The notes: a model not told the origin generated them from the sequence alone. A DNA stretch of 64,000 bases from Phyto melanocephala (GCA_941918925.1 OW799234.1:85200497-85264496); one strand, 5' to 3'; positions 44,765-57,860 are shown, numbered from the stretch's first letter. Made by a program: numbers and translations.

Positions 44765-47700
44765 CAGTCATTTCTAACTTACAATCAATATATATGTACA
44801 TCAAAAATTTTTGTATTTAGAATTTTTTGTTTTGAAAAGTTTTATTTTTTTTATTTCGTAAAAAAGGGTTTTGTTTTATTGTCGTTTAGTTATTCATAGA
44901 CAATATACAAAAAATCGCACAGAAATACTTACATACACATTTGTATATATGTAGATACAGACATAAATACATGTGAATTTACGAAGTATCTGCAAGTACC
45001 TATGTATGTATGTAGGTATGAATAAGATTTTATTGCGTTTATGTAGGTAAAAATTCAAGGTTAAATAATTGTGCATAAAATTTTTTGTTTGTAATATGAA
45101 AAAAGTTGGAAAAAATTTATTTTTATGAAATAAAATAAATATGAAATTTTTTGCTCAAGTTGAATTTGTTGGAAAAATGTTTTTAATTTTTATTTTTGTG
45201 GCATACCACTACAACAACAAAATAATAGTAAAAAAATATTTCTTTTAGTTTTTGTGGAAGTCAACGTCATAAAACTAAACTTTCGCATAATGACAGTAGA
45301 GCAGTTATGCCAGATGTTTTCGAGATGATGGTGTTTGATAAGCCTATACTGATTTGTTTTTTTTTTTTATTATCCAAAAAGTAAAAGAAAAATGTTTAAT
45401 TTGTAGCAAATACATAATGCATTTTTAGCAAGGTATATTAAACTAGGTAGCCTTATTTCTTCAGCTGTTTATCGCTGCTATTTTTCATATTTCACAATTT
45501 CATACATTAACCCTCTTCTCCTGTAATTTACAAGTGTTAAACGTCATAAAACAAATTCTATCGAAAAATCCTCCGAATTGCTGCCACCTTATATAATAAC
45601 ACCATGATTTAGTATTTTTTAGATACTTTTTTATGTGAAAGAGTAATCCAAAAAAATTATATGAATTACTTTGTTTATTGTCATTTGTACAATATAAGTA
45701 GATACTTACAAACGTATGTATACAGGTAAAATATTTTAAATTCATTGTTAAAAAGTTTGAGGTTTTTTTTAGTAAATCTTCAAATAAGTTTATAATACAT
45801 GCATGTTAATTATTAAAATGATTGTGAAAAACAAGTCATAATTTTGGATAATTCATTCCAAACAGTTTTCTTAAAACTCAATAACAATCATGGTGTAATT
45901 ACATAAGTTGATAGCGTAAAGGAGAGCGATTTTCGGCTCTCTTTTTTATGTATGAAGTTTGACAATTTCCGGAGTTGAAATTATTTTTTTAATATGTATT
46001 TTGACATACTCCAGAACACAAAAAAATTGTCAGCTGGGCTGGCAATCAGATATTTTTCAGAATTTAAATTTTTTCTATCTGTATATACTTATTTCAATAA
46101 AACATTTTTTAAAATTAATTTCGCGCCTCTGAACCTAGTTATAAATAAAATCATATGTGTCATATATGGTATTTCAAAGTGTACCCCTTTGATCCCCTAA
46201 TAATAAATTCGCATTAAATTCTGTACAAAAAATATCATAAAAACAAGAAAACGAAAGAATTAAAATTCAGTCTTATGTTTATACATCTTTGTGTACATAT
46301 TATTTTTAATAACAAAAAAGTTTACAAATTCATTTTTTATGCAACAAATTTTTTTATTTTTTAAGAATAAAATTTTTTAGTAATATTCGAAATTTTTAAT
46401 AGTATTAAATAGGTACTAACTACCTTTTTACAAAAAATTCTTTTCTAAGTTACAAGTTGTAACCAATCAGCTGTTTAATGTTGGTATATAAGTAGTGTTG
46501 GTCCCAACTATACACTTGGGTAAAAAATAAAACTGATTATACATTTGCAAGCACAATTGTATAAGGAAATTAAATATTTGTTGCTTTCTAAACAGTATAA
46601 TTTCTTTTTCTGTAGAAAATATATTATTTAGGTAATTTAATATATAATTTAGTATAATTAACAAAAAACATATTTTCCAACATAAATATATATATTAAAT
46701 GGCCAAATTACATTTTAGCTTGTAACTGGACAAAGCCCAAAAAACCGGGCAATCCAGGCCGTATGTCAACCCTTAATATAACCCTAGAGTATAACTCACT
46801 ATGTAACATTTTAAATCAAAGATGGCGTCAGAAATAAAAAAGAAACTGGGGTACCTATAACATTAAATCTGAAATGTAGGCTCTATGATGACGTAATTAT
46901 ACCTATATAGGTACTTGATGGTGAAGGGTATTATCAGTTTCTGCACGCAATGTTTTTTTATATTTTTTGCTAGATAAACTTAATGAATGAACTTTAATCG
47001 AAAGAGAAACAAAAACAACTTAAATCATAAACAAAAAAAAAAATAATACCTACTACATTCAAATAAATCAAACAAACGTGTTTAAATTAGAGTATAGTTT
47101 TAGTATAAAATTATTTGTTTTTTCACTAATTTGCGTGTATTCATCATGATCATAACAAAATTTTCCTTAATGAATAGGTACCTACCTACCTATACCAAAT
47201 AAAAATGTGTAAAATTTAAGTACCTATATAAGCGTCCTTTTATTTAACAGTGATAATTGGAATGTACTGTATATCAATGAATTAACAAGCAAGCTTATAT
47301 CGTGAATAAACCTCGCCTTAAATAATTTCATATCTACTATTTTTAATCTGGCAACGTTTCCAGCTAAACATATAATAGTCTTCGTGTGTATGTATTATAA
47401 TTAAACACAGCCGGTCGATTTTTGTTCGCTTTTTTGCTGATGCGCAAAGCAGCAATGACAATTTTATAGGATTTTTTAAAGTTTTTTTTTTGTCACAAAT
47501 TAAAGTTTTACTGCTATGCATTATAATTTGTAAATAATAGGTACCTATTTCTTGTTACTAAAAAAAATGTTAACCGATTTTAAAATAACTTTATTATTTA
47601 CATATTTATTTACAAATCGCACATGTCTATAATGCAAAAAACAAGAATCAAAATGCATAAAACACAATATTATTAAATTTACAATCAAACCCACATCTAC

Positions 47701-48130
47701 TTTTACCAATTAAACTTTTTATAGGTAGGCGACAATGCGAAGAGACAAAACAGAACAAAACCAAAAAATCTTAAAAATCTACAACAATACAGGCAGGGCA
47801 AGTTAGCACATGGTAGATATGTATGTACTTATGTACGTACAGTCGCTCACAATTAAAGTCAAACAATCGCATGCTTAACCACAAAAGTCTGGCCGACTTC
47901 CTAAACGCAAGTTGCAATTCATAATTTAAAAAAATGCGTATGCAATGCTAAACATGTCTTAAGTGCAACCTTGCGTTGCAGAGATTTTTTTGCATTTTAT
48001 CGGCATTTGGGAACGCTCATGGATCCACTTTTTGTCTCTGCAATATAAAGTGTTTAATTATTTAAATTATTAGATAACACTTTTCTGTCTCAAATTAAAA
48101 AAAAAAAAAAAAGAAACGCAAAGTTAGTAC
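44765..48130. other. AT-rich intergenic DNA
   Basis: No gene. 45886-45955 repeats the short sequence of 11922-11990. 46741-46775 ('cccgggcaatccagg'-like, 'gtatgtcaaccctt') looks like one end of a hAT-type element without a partner. Many tacctac/gtaggta strings. Confidence 0.45.
45886..45955 (+). repeat. Short repeat shared with 11922-11990
   Basis: 'caatcatggtgtaattacat' plus the following 45 bases match with a few changes. Confidence 0.5.
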
Positions 48131-48134
48131 CTAA

Positions 48135-49002
48135 AGGGTGTTTTTTTAAGCCCGATAGAACTTGAAATTGTAAAAAATAACACAAAAAATTAAATTGTAA
48201 TCAAATTTTTTTTTTTATTCGAAAGATCAATACGTGACATCAACATTTGAAAATGATTTCGGGCATATGGGCACCGCGGCTGTTCTTGACGAAGCGCATT
48301 ATGGACGTCCAATTTTGGGCCACTTTTTCGAGCACTGCTGGCCGTATGTCACGAATAACACGAACAATGCTGGCCTCCAAGGCGTCAATTGTTGCTGGTT
48401 TATCAGCATAAACCAGTGACTTCACGTAGCCCCACAGGAAATAATCGAGAGGTGTCAAATCGCACGACCTTGGAGGCCAATTGACAGGTCCATTTCTCGA
48501 AATCAACTTATCGCCAAATTTTGATTTTAATAAGTCGATGGTTGCGTTCGCCGTATGGCACGTAGCGCCATCCTGTTGAAACCACATCTCCTCCGGATCA
48601 ATGTCATCCATATTTTCAAACAAAAAATCATTGATCATGGTGCGGTAACGATCTCAATTGACCGTAACGCGAGCTCCGGCCTCATTTTTGAAGAAATAAG
48701 GTCCGATGATGCCACCAGCGTGAAAACCGCACCAAACGGTGCATTTTTCTGGATGTAATGGAGTCTGTAGGGTCTCTTGTGGATTGGTCTCGCTCCATAT
48801 GCGGCAATTTTGCTTATTAACAAACCCGTTAAGCCAAAAATGCGCCTCATCGCTGAACACAATTTTGCGATAAAATTGGACGTCCAGAAATGTTAATGTC
48901 ACGTATTGATCTTTCGAATAAAAAAAAAATTTTGATTACAATTTAATTTTTTGTGTTATTTTTTACAATTTCAAGTTCTATCGGGCTTAAAAAAACACCC
49001 TT
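48135..49002 (-). mobile_element. Internally deleted DD41D (rosa-type) mariner relative, 868 bp
   Basis: Terminal inverted repeats of about 106 bp (48135-48240, 48896-49002) start 'aagggtgtttttttaagccc' and are bordered by TA. The coding part is the minus strand. The right TIR directly abuts the middle of the transposase, so the N-terminal third has been deleted. Confidence 0.9.
48240..48902 (-). pseudogene. DD41D transposase, N-terminally deleted, one in-frame stop
   Basis: Minus strand: KIVFSDEAHFWLNGFVNKQN (first Asp), HPEKCTVWCGFHAGGIIGPY, RVTVN then TGA (48654-48656), then in the same frame MWFQQDGATCHTANATIDLL (second Asp) and NWPPRSCDLTPLDYFLWGYV (third Asp), ending EIIFKC with TGA. 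From QQD to the Asp of PLD there are 41 intervening residues, the rosa-type spacing. The helix-turn-helix DNA-binding region is missing, so it cannot act. The closest named group is rosa, first known from tephritid flies. Confidence 0.88.
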
Positions 49003-49390
49003 TATTTACCTACATAAATTTTTGCGCCAATTATTTAATTCTCAACAGGGTGCAACCGTCTTGTTTTTTGTAAACATCAGTCCTAGGAATTTTACAAAAT
49101 TCGCCAATAAACTTCACTAATATATTTATACTTTGTTAATGAAAGCCTTTTTTTTTTCTCCCAATTTTTTTTGCATTGTCTTTTCAAGTGACAATAAAAA
49201 GTCATAATATGAAAAATACATGGCACTTTGTTGATATTTTTATGGTAATATATAGAAAAATCTAAATATAATCTTAATGTCCCATTTTTCCGGAACATTT
49301 CGGCCGACTTTGCAAACTTCACATAAACCATCCCCAACGTACCCTGAAATTTTGGTTGAAATCGGTCGACCGTTTCCGCAGTTATAGATA

Positions 49391-49526
49391 CATTGCACTC
49401 GCGGTAACGTGAACATCGTCTAACGTAAATACTGCCTTTATGAAATTCGACAATCGCTAACGTGAATCATTTCGCTAACATGAACTACTTCGGATTTAAT
49501 AAATTCACGTTACCGCGAGTGCACTG
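49391..49526. mobile_element. pogo-like MITE, 136 bp
   Basis: Ends 'cattgcactcgcggtaacgt' and 'acgttaccgcgagtgcactg' are inverted with one mismatch, bordered by TA. The words 'gctaacgtgaa', 'gctaacatgaa', 'tctaacgtaaa' repeat inside. TIRs of the CAGTGCACTCGCGG kind are typical of pogo/Tigger-like MITEs. Confidence 0.8.
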
Positions 49527-49529
49527 TAC

Positions 49530-50760
49530 TATATAGAAAAAAGTGAGATTTTTCTTCTTTCATAAAAACAAATAGGTATTGCCACTAGAAATTTGTTAGT
49601 GCGTGTGCCTACTTTAAATGTTAGCAACTGTATATATGTATATAGAAGAAAGAATAATCAGTGCCAACAACAAGAAAGAAGTAGCAGCATAAACAACATT
49701 TCTGCATAAAATAGATAATACACACAAACTTTTAATACATACATCCATACATACATACATATGTATGCATATGTATTTTACGAATACACGAAGCTGCTAA
49801 GAATAGCACCACAAATAAAAAAAAAACAAAAGTAAAAAGAAGTAGTAAAAAATAACCATTACTCTATTCAGATAAGTTTTCATACATATAGGAAAATTCT
49901 ATTGTATTTTCTTTTGTTATTTTCAAAGTTGTCAATATAACAGGAATTAAAAAATCGTAATAGGTACCTATATTTTTATTATTAGCGATAGTTTTAAGAT
50001 ATTAATTTAAAAAATTAGTTTAGTATTAGTATTAGCTAGTAACACTTAGCTGACGTGAGCAATAATGTCCTTTTAATAGTTTTCACTATACTTTTTACGA
50101 ATTTCTTGTATTAGGTACCTACAAACTGTTTTTTTTTTAATATGGCAGTACCAAGAAAATACCGACTACTTTTACTAAATTAAATATGCATTTGATTAAA
50201 AAATAGTAGCTACCTAGTTATATTGTGATTTATTGTAAATTATTAGAAATTATTTTTGATCTATAATCTTTCTCAAAATCAATAGTGTTTACACTATAGT
50301 TCTTTGATATTTTGCAAGATTTTGTATCAGAGTGTAATAATTTATAAAACTGTGTAAGAAGTTGACAATGGTTACGGTTCTTAATGTCAAACTCCATATA
50401 TAAAAAATGTAAACAATAAACTATTCGCCAACGGACAACTAAATTCTAGGTTAGCACTCTCAAGTTTCACGCCCCAATCGTGCTTCAGCCAAGAAAATAT
50501 AAATCAAGAAAAAAAAATAAAAATAATGTATGTGTGCATATGTATTTACATATTATATATAGTTAAATAAAAAATAAATAAATAGTGAAACCGTATTTTA
50601 AAATTTTTATTATTATTTATTTATTTAGTAGTATTTAAAAATATTTTCTCTTACAAAAAAATTTATATCTATAGGTATATGTATATAGTTTGGTAAAAAA
50701 TGCATGTTTGATTAAATTCTATTAATCAAACATATTATTTTTTATAAAGTACACAATATT
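49530..50760. other. AT-rich intergenic DNA
   Basis: No gene or element end recognised. Confidence 0.5.
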
Positions 50761-50773
50761 TCTTCTAAACGCA

Positions 50774-51490
50774 TTAATATTTATTTCTGATTTTATATAA
50801 TCTGCAAGCATATTGTAAAGTTTGTAATCCTCTGTAAAAAAGAGATCGTTGCATTGTTGTTGTAGTCGTTCTTGGTAATCTAAAGTTGTTCGAGTTTCTT
50901 AGCTGGTACGGCTGTATCTCTCCCACGTAGTTTAGTTCTATGAGGTATTCTGGTGCATTTCCTATTTTCATTTTCGGTATAAAGTAAAGTGTATTGATTT
51001 CCAGTCTCTGTTTTATATTTAACCATCTAAGCTCATCAAGCATATATTCTATTGGTGTATAAATGCTGCATTTAAGAATTGATCTCATCGCCTTATTTTG
51101 TAGTTTTTGCAGTCTTTCAATTTGTGTTACTGTGCAAGATGTATACAAAATTGTCGAGTCAAATTCAAAATGTGGTTTTATCATTGTATTATAAATATTT
51201 ATAGCAGTCATAAAAGATATTTTGTTACGTATTCGTTTAAAAAAACCAATTTTTTCCTATTTTCCAACATACATATATGTATGTACATATATTCAATATG
51301 TTCTTAAATTTTAGTTGTCTATCTATTATAAAATCCAAATATTTTATTTGATTCACTTCTTCAATTACTTGAATTATTATTTTCAAGATTGATTATTCGC
51401 AAAAATTTTGTTTTGCCTTCATTTAATTTTAATTTGTTCATCTTCAACCATTTAGAAAAAATTAAACAAGAACAGTCGTCTGAACACCAA
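50774..51490 (-). pseudogene. Non-LTR retrotransposon RT C-terminal fragment (Jockey/CR1-like)
   Basis: The main open part (50774-51211) reads YNTMIKPHFEFDSTILYTSC, then ERLQKLQNKAMRSILKC, LDELRWLNIKQRLEINTL and NAPEYLIELN, the conserved region after the RT palm in CR1/Jockey-type elements. Upstream in other frames SDDCSCLIFSKWLKMNKLKL and NEGKTKFL belong to the RT thumb, so there are frameshifts and a gap. The catalytic YxDD region is not present. Domesticated function is unlikely. Confidence 0.8.
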
Positions 51491-52300
51491 GGTTCGAAAT
51501 AGTGATTCATTTTACTTTTTCAAAACGTCAAAAAATTTATTTCTTCTTTTACACAGGAAAATTGCTATTGCAGACAATATTTACATATAATATACGAACT
51601 TAACGTCAAATTTAAAATCTTAAATCTTTTAAATCTTTTAACTGGTTACGTTTTGAGACAATCATATAACTAGTTATAACGAGATTGTGATAGATTGGTA
51701 CTAGTCAAAAAAGAATGAAAATAAGAAAGATGATGAAATATTGACAGCTTTGTACTGCTGTGTTGAATAACTAAATAATATAAGAGAATATCAGTTTTCA
51801 GTTCATACCTATTTATCCATATCAAGTCCAAATTTTATAGTTGTGACGGTAATTGTTTTTTATTTGGTAATCTTTTTAACTGTGTATTCTTATATCTTTT
51901 TCAAAAAAAACAAAAACTGCTTAAGTTTGTATAAGCTAAAATTGAGATAATAACAACATTGCAATCCCGCAATTTAAAATTACCCGCAATTGTTGTAGAT
52001 AACTTTACAAGACGTTGTAACGTAAAAATTTAATGCCTTATAGTTTAACTAATTATACACGGAATTCATATACATAGTACTCTTAATTTAAATAAAAATC
52101 AATTTACAAAAATCTACTCAAAAATTTAAAAGTGATTTTCTGGAAAACTATTAAAATAGACATAAGCATTTTTTCTTATTGCCACAGATATGTTACTTTT
52201 GTCCAAAAACAAAGCTAGTGTCAAATTACGCTAATGTCTCGAAATATTTCTGGCAACGCTGTTAGTATTATGATTTGCAATAAATCGCTATAAAACATTA
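51490..52300. other. AT-rich intergenic DNA
   Basis: No recognisable content. Confidence 0.5.
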
Positions 52301-55300
52301 CTATTTTTTTGTAGTTACGTCGTTTTTTGTTAGTTCATTCGTTATTATTTCTTGTCTTCTCATTGTTGAGAACGGCAACGACGATGATGATGATGGTGTT
52401 GTTGTTGTTAATGTTTGCTTTTTCCTTTCCCTTCATACAAAACACACACACACAACTATGCACGCATGCATTGCTCATATAAAACAGTGTTTTAAAAGAG
52501 TGTTAAAGAAGAAGGGGAAAAGGGAAGTTGGCAGCGCTGCGCGCAGAGAGTAAAAAAACCAAACTATAGCAAATATACAAACAGTACACAAGCGTGGTAT
52601 AAAGCACATAAGCCAGTACACACAGATATTAACACATACTTATAGAAAGAAAACAATAACAACAACAAAAGCAACTCTGCCAACCAACGAAATGTATATG
52701 GATGGATGGTAAAGGCAAACGTATTAGTGGCCAAGGGCTAGTAGTATAGCAGCAAGCAGCAGTAGTAGGCAGGCAAGCAATAAACATACGGTAAAGAAAC
52801 GTCGTTTGCATTGCATTGTGTGAATTGTGTGTTGCTTTTTTTTATTTCATTATTTCTCTTCTTGTGTTGAGTGTATTTTACAATAGAATACAGTGTGTGA
52901 ACGAAAAAAAAAAACAAAGAAAAATAACCAGGCAAGCCAAACCAAAGAAGTTCCTCATCGTCGTAATTCAAAGCGCGCCCTATAGTAAAACAAACAAAAA
53001 AAAATTCTTTATTTTTCATTAAAAGAAAAAAAATTTCGATATTTGTTCGTAGTAAACACCAGCCAGCAAAAAAATATACGAAAATGTACATCTTATAGTG
53101 CTACCGTGTGCATCATTTGCGTAGTGAGTTTAATGTATTGTATTATTGTATGTAGCGTGTTAAATGAAAAAAAGGAATAAATAAAAAATAAAAAAAAGAA
53201 TAACAAGGAATATTGTTTGTCGAGTGTGTTGTGTTTTATATATGTATGTATGTATTGTATGTAGATACAACAACATTAACTACACTTTGTATACTTTTGT
53301 ACAGTGTGAAAATATAGGTATATTTTTTTTGTACAATTGTTTTTAGATATTTTTTCAACATACATACATACATATATTTATCTGTCTATAAAATATAGAA
53401 TATTTGAAATGGTTTTTCTACTTGATTTTGTGTAGAAATAATCATAAAAACCCTATACCGATGCTTGTGCATAATTTTCTGTAAAAAAATAACAATTGTT
53501 ATACGTTTTTTCTTTGCAATAGCCACCCGTTGCATTTTTTTGTACTAAATTAGATAATGCGGTGTTTTTTGTTTTTATTCATGCAGAGTTATAAGTACAT
53601 CGATTCTAAAATGATATTTTAATAAGAGATTAATAAAGTGCTCCAATTACCAAACGTTTTAAGGTTATAATGGCCATGTACCAAAAATTTACATACCTAC
53701 ATAATTATGTACTTTAAAAAAACAAAAAATAGTAGGTAGGTATAAAAGGCATACTTATATGTATACCTTTTAACAGTTAAGCACAATGAATTGAATTTTT
53801 AAATATTACATGAAAGAAATTAACTATAGTAAATTGCCACGACATACATATGTACATACATAGGTACAAAATTGATTGAAAAAAAATCAACCAAACTACA
53901 AATGTAAACAAAATATCATCAACCTTAATACCTGGGTACCTATATTAAAAATCTAAAAAAAAAATTTTTATTCCAATATCTAAAAACAGTTTTTAAGGAC
54001 CTTTCAATTTAGATATAGAAAATAATAGTTCCTTGTAACTTTTCTAGTACTTTTAGATAGGTATCTACCTATGTTGATACAAAACATATTGTTAAAGATA
54101 GGCAATAATACCTATATTTAAAGCATCGGACAAATTTTATTTATTTTTAGCAAGTTTTTAACATCCTCCTTTTTTACCTACTTACATCTTACATTTTTTA
54201 GCAAAGCCCGAAAATAAATTTTTTAATAAAGTTACCGTCATAAGGATGTACAAATTTGTATCACCTTTAGGTTTTTATTTTTAATTCTAAAACTAAATTA
54301 ATCTATAGTTAAATATGTTAAACAAAATATCTAGCTTAAAAGGATTTCAATTTGAATGCTCTGTTTTTATTTTAAGAACAGAAAAATCCTTATTCTTCTG
54401 TCTTTTTTATTTTCCTTTTTTGCATTCCAAACACACACACACATACACACCCAAAAAATAAGCCACTGATGCATCCAAACATGTAAACGTACATATGAAT
54501 GTATTTACCTATATTGTATAGGATACAAGAAATACAAAATAAAATAGAAAAAAAAAGTGAACAAGCTAACCAACGCGCTCTGACTGTTGTCATATACCAT
54601 CATTGACGTCTGTCGCTGGTAAATAAATTGTTTTGCGAGTGTGTGTTTTTCTATATTTCCCCCTTTTTCTTATTGAAAATTTAATGGCAGCTGTATAAGT
54701 TGAGTTTCAGTTTTTTTTCGATTAAAGCTTGTTTAGTACCTATTAAATTGTTAAAATTAAAGGAAAATTAATATTTTTTCATAAATAGCTGAAATTGGTA
54801 GATACAAATGTACATACATGTGTTCGTATACCTATAATACATGTTCTAAATAAAATAAAAGCGCGCCTGAAAATAAGCCAAATATAACAAGAAAAGTAAA
54901 ATTTTACAAAAAGAAAGGATATAAAACTTATTACAGTGTTGGAAAGTGGTGAATTTTTAAAAAGAAAAAATATTGAAATAATAATTAGGTATAATAAAAA
55001 ATTCTAACTAATGCTCTTCACAAAAAGAAGATATTTATTGGTTTTAAAAAAATATTTTCTTAAAATTAAATTCACATTTAAAGTCACAAAGTTGCTAACT
55101 TTACAAAGTATTACAACAACAACTGCTACTAATATAACATATAATAACATCAAAACAAAAACATACCTACAACAAACAACAAAAAATCAGCCCCTACAAT
55201 TGATTAAAATTTAACTAAAAAATTAAAATAAGAATTAAATTAAAACAAGTGAAAACTTCTTTAATAATATAAATAGTAAGCAATTCCATTATTACAAGTG

Positions 55301-55567
55301 ATACAGTAAAACTAACCTTTATTTTGGTTTGTTTTGATTCGCATTGAAAAATTTGTAACTTTACTTCCAAAATACGCTTCCATATTTTATAAATACCAAA
55401 CAACAACTCCACCATACCACAAAAAAATTTTTTTTTGCGCGTGATCCTCGGGGTTTTTGTGTTTTTTTTTTTTTTTTGTTGAATTTTGTAATTTAAAAGT
55501 TAAGAGCATTACAAGCAAAAACATAGAGAAACGTAAACAAAAGAAACCACAAAAAATTTTTACAAAA
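52300..55567 (+). promoter_or_regulatory. Probable 5' regulatory/5'UTR territory of Dsp1
   Basis: Unlike the surrounding DNA this 3.2 kb shows no transposon ends. It has simple repeats common in fly 5' regions (gatgatgatg, gttgttgtt, cacacaca, aacaacaac) and a GC-richer patch 'ggcagcgctgcgcgcagaga' at 52530-52549. 'gtataaag' lies at 52597. The stretch just before the Dsp1 ATG (55440-55567) is probably 5'UTR. No transcript start can be fixed from sequence alone. Confidence 0.35.
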
Positions 55568-56180
55568 ATGTCAGAACACAGCGCTTGGGGTCAACGCCAA
55601 GCGACTGCTGCCGAAGCTGCCTTATGGTGGCCCGGTGCACTCGCTGCGGCTGCTACACAACACCAACAACAACAGCAACAACAACAACAAACAATTGATC
55701 AGCAAACTTTACAACATTATCAGCAACAATTAGTTGCACAGCAACAACAACAAGCCGCTGCCGCAGCCGCTGCTGTCCAGCAACAACAACAATTGCAACA
55801 ACAGCAGCAGCAGCAGCAGCAGCAGCATCAGCAACAACAGCAAGTTGTCGTCCAACAGAATCAACAGCAGGCCCATCAGAATAACGCCAACACAACGTCC
55901 GGTGTCGGTACCCAACAGCTGTTCACTTACAAAATGGCCAGTAGCTTTCCAAATCCAGCCACCACAATGGCCCAAGTTGTGGCGACATCGAATGCAGCTG
56001 GCACACCCGCCTACGATTATCGTCTTAATATGGCACAGGCCGCAGCAGCTGCTGCGGTTCCCGGCTCCCAGTGGTGGTATTCAGCAGCCAATCAAGGACA
56101 AATCGATGCTAATACAGCCGCCCAATTGCAGCAGCAACAGCAGCAACAACAGCAGCAGCAACAGCAGCAGCAACAACAAC

Positions 56181-56211
<31 letters not shown>

Positions 56212-56293
56212 ACAACAGCAACAACAGCAACATCAGCAACAACAACAGCAATTACAACAGCAACAACAACAGCAGCAACAGCAACAAAATGCG
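55568..56293 (+). CDS. Dsp1: Dorsal switch protein 1 (HMG-box chromatin protein), first coding exon
   Basis: 242 codons from ATG 55568 (context caaaATG) to the donor 'gtaagt' after GCG, phase 0. It reads MSEHSAWGQRQATAAEAALW, then glutamine/alanine-rich sequence. It contains TLQHYQQQL, VVVQQNQQQAHQN, GTQQLFTYKMASSFPNPATT, YDYRLNMAQAAAAAAVPGSQ and WWYSAANQGQ, the diagnostic N-terminal segments of fly Dsp1. A run of 34 uninterrupted glutamines (56129-56230) follows, then H, 6 Q, L, 11 Q. Dsp1 is a non-histone nuclear protein that bends DNA through two HMG boxes, helps turn Dorsal into a repressor and recruits Polycomb proteins. The HMG boxes lie in later exons beyond the window. An in-frame ATG at 55457 exists but its extension is low-complexity, so it was not chosen. 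The N-terminal MSEHSAWG start differs from the D. melanogaster form I remember. Confidence 0.93.
55661..56290. repeat. Imperfect CAG/CAA trinucleotide tracts coding polyglutamine
   Basis: Several (CAR)n blocks, the longest 102 bases of mixed CAG and CAA. CAA interruptions are frequent, which normally stabilises such tracts. Confidence 0.95.
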
Positions 56294-57279
56294 GTAAGTT
56301 TTATTTTATCTTTCTTAATTTAATTTTTTGTTTTAATTTTTTCGTTGTTCCTCTTTATGTTTTAGTTTATATAATATTTGAGTTTTTCCAAACATCCTGT
56401 TATATTTCACCTTATTTCTATCGAGCTTTATGAAAGTTGTTTTTCATTACTTTTTGTGTTTTTTCATGGGTAAACGAAGTTATTCACGTCTAGCGAATTA
56501 TGCAACATAAGTAAGAACAAGTTAAAAACGAGCTGTGCTGCTAACTAGAATTTTGATTAAGCTTAGCAACTTTTTAGTGCAGAGTTTGTGCATAATAAAC
56601 TTTAATTCATCTGAATGCTAAAACATTTTAAATATGTACATATGTATGTAATTAATCCTATAAACGTATTCCTTTTATCTAAATCATTACCGATATTGAT
56701 TGATTATTAATTCTTAACACGATTTTATTAGTTTCACCTGCACGCATGTTCAATACATATGTATGTATGTCATATGTACTAATAAATGTAGTGGAATTTC
56801 TTTTATCACCTTTTGCTATCTATCACACCAATAGGTGTTTGATGGATCTTACAACTGTTGCATAAATCTAATTTACTGTAGGCTCGGACCTGTATGGGAG
56901 ATATATCTTTTTGATGGTAACTTTTTTAAAAAAATACACCAAGATATTTTGGACAAAAATCTGGACCTTTTTTAAACCTTCAGTTTAAAAACTATCTTTG
57001 TCTTTTATCTAGTTTTACACCCACCCAGTTCATTTTCAGTTGCCCACAAGGTCTTTGTATGTAATAGCTAGCCTCACTAGTGTTGATTATTAAAATTACC
57101 CTCTTTCCACCTATTCATCGTCATGCACAAAAAATTATAAAAAAAAATCCACATTATTTCTATAGGAAAAACTAACATGTTCAAATAACTTTATTCAGAT
57201 TTCTTTTATTGATAACACAAGGGAACAAGTTTTTTTGTTGATTAAGAACTGAATTTTGTTTTTAAAGTTTTTTTTTATG

Positions 57280-57860
57280 TGGGATGCTGAATCTAAATCT
57301 GCAAACTACCAACTCGACTTTTCGCGGTATACCGGTTTGTTCACAATTAAGGCACTTTCCACTACACATATTGGATATATTTTTATTATGAGAGAAGGGT
57401 CTATAACGATTGTGTCTGAAACAAAATATCAGCCAAATGTTCACCACGACTTCGGTGGCAGACTTCTTTCTGAAGGTCCATATTTTCCATAACAATGTTG
57501 ATGTTGAACCGTTGGGCGCGGCAACGAGTCGAGGTTAACGGCTCTTCTGCCACATTGTCGCGGACAACAGCAATGTTTTCCGCAAAAAGAACTGGGTGCG
57601 AATGCACTGGTGTTTTCATATTTCCTACAGCACCGGTTAAATACTCTACACAGTTGTTACATTTAGTATTAGAAATTCAGTACTCGACACGGGCTTCCAT
57701 AGCAAAACCGAAGTAGTCAAAATACACTTGTTTAATGAACTCTGGCACACTTATGCCACATATGCGACATATGTAAAAAATAGTTGGCATTGATTTTACA
57801 CGTGTTCCTTGACGTAGCCATTGCGCAATTTTTGTGCTGACTGATTCAATATTAAAGGCT
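57280..57860 (-). pseudogene. Decayed mariner-type transposase, N-terminal region (rosa-like)
   Basis: The minus strand reads GAVGNMKTPVHSHPVLF, then AENIAVVRDNVAEEPLTSTR, CRAQRFNINI. The ENIAxVRxxVxEEPxxSxRRRAQxLNI pattern is the helix-turn-helix region of the proteins whose catalytic half is seen at 48240-48902. Earlier codons (EFIKQVYFDYFGFAMEARVE) lie in line with stops. Higher GC than its surroundings. No catalytic residues seen. Confidence 0.5.

Noticed and set aside
55734..56297. 187-residue Asn/Ser-rich ORF overlapping Dsp1
   Set aside because: Alternative frame of the CAG/CAA tract; the Dsp1 frame has recognisable conserved segments.
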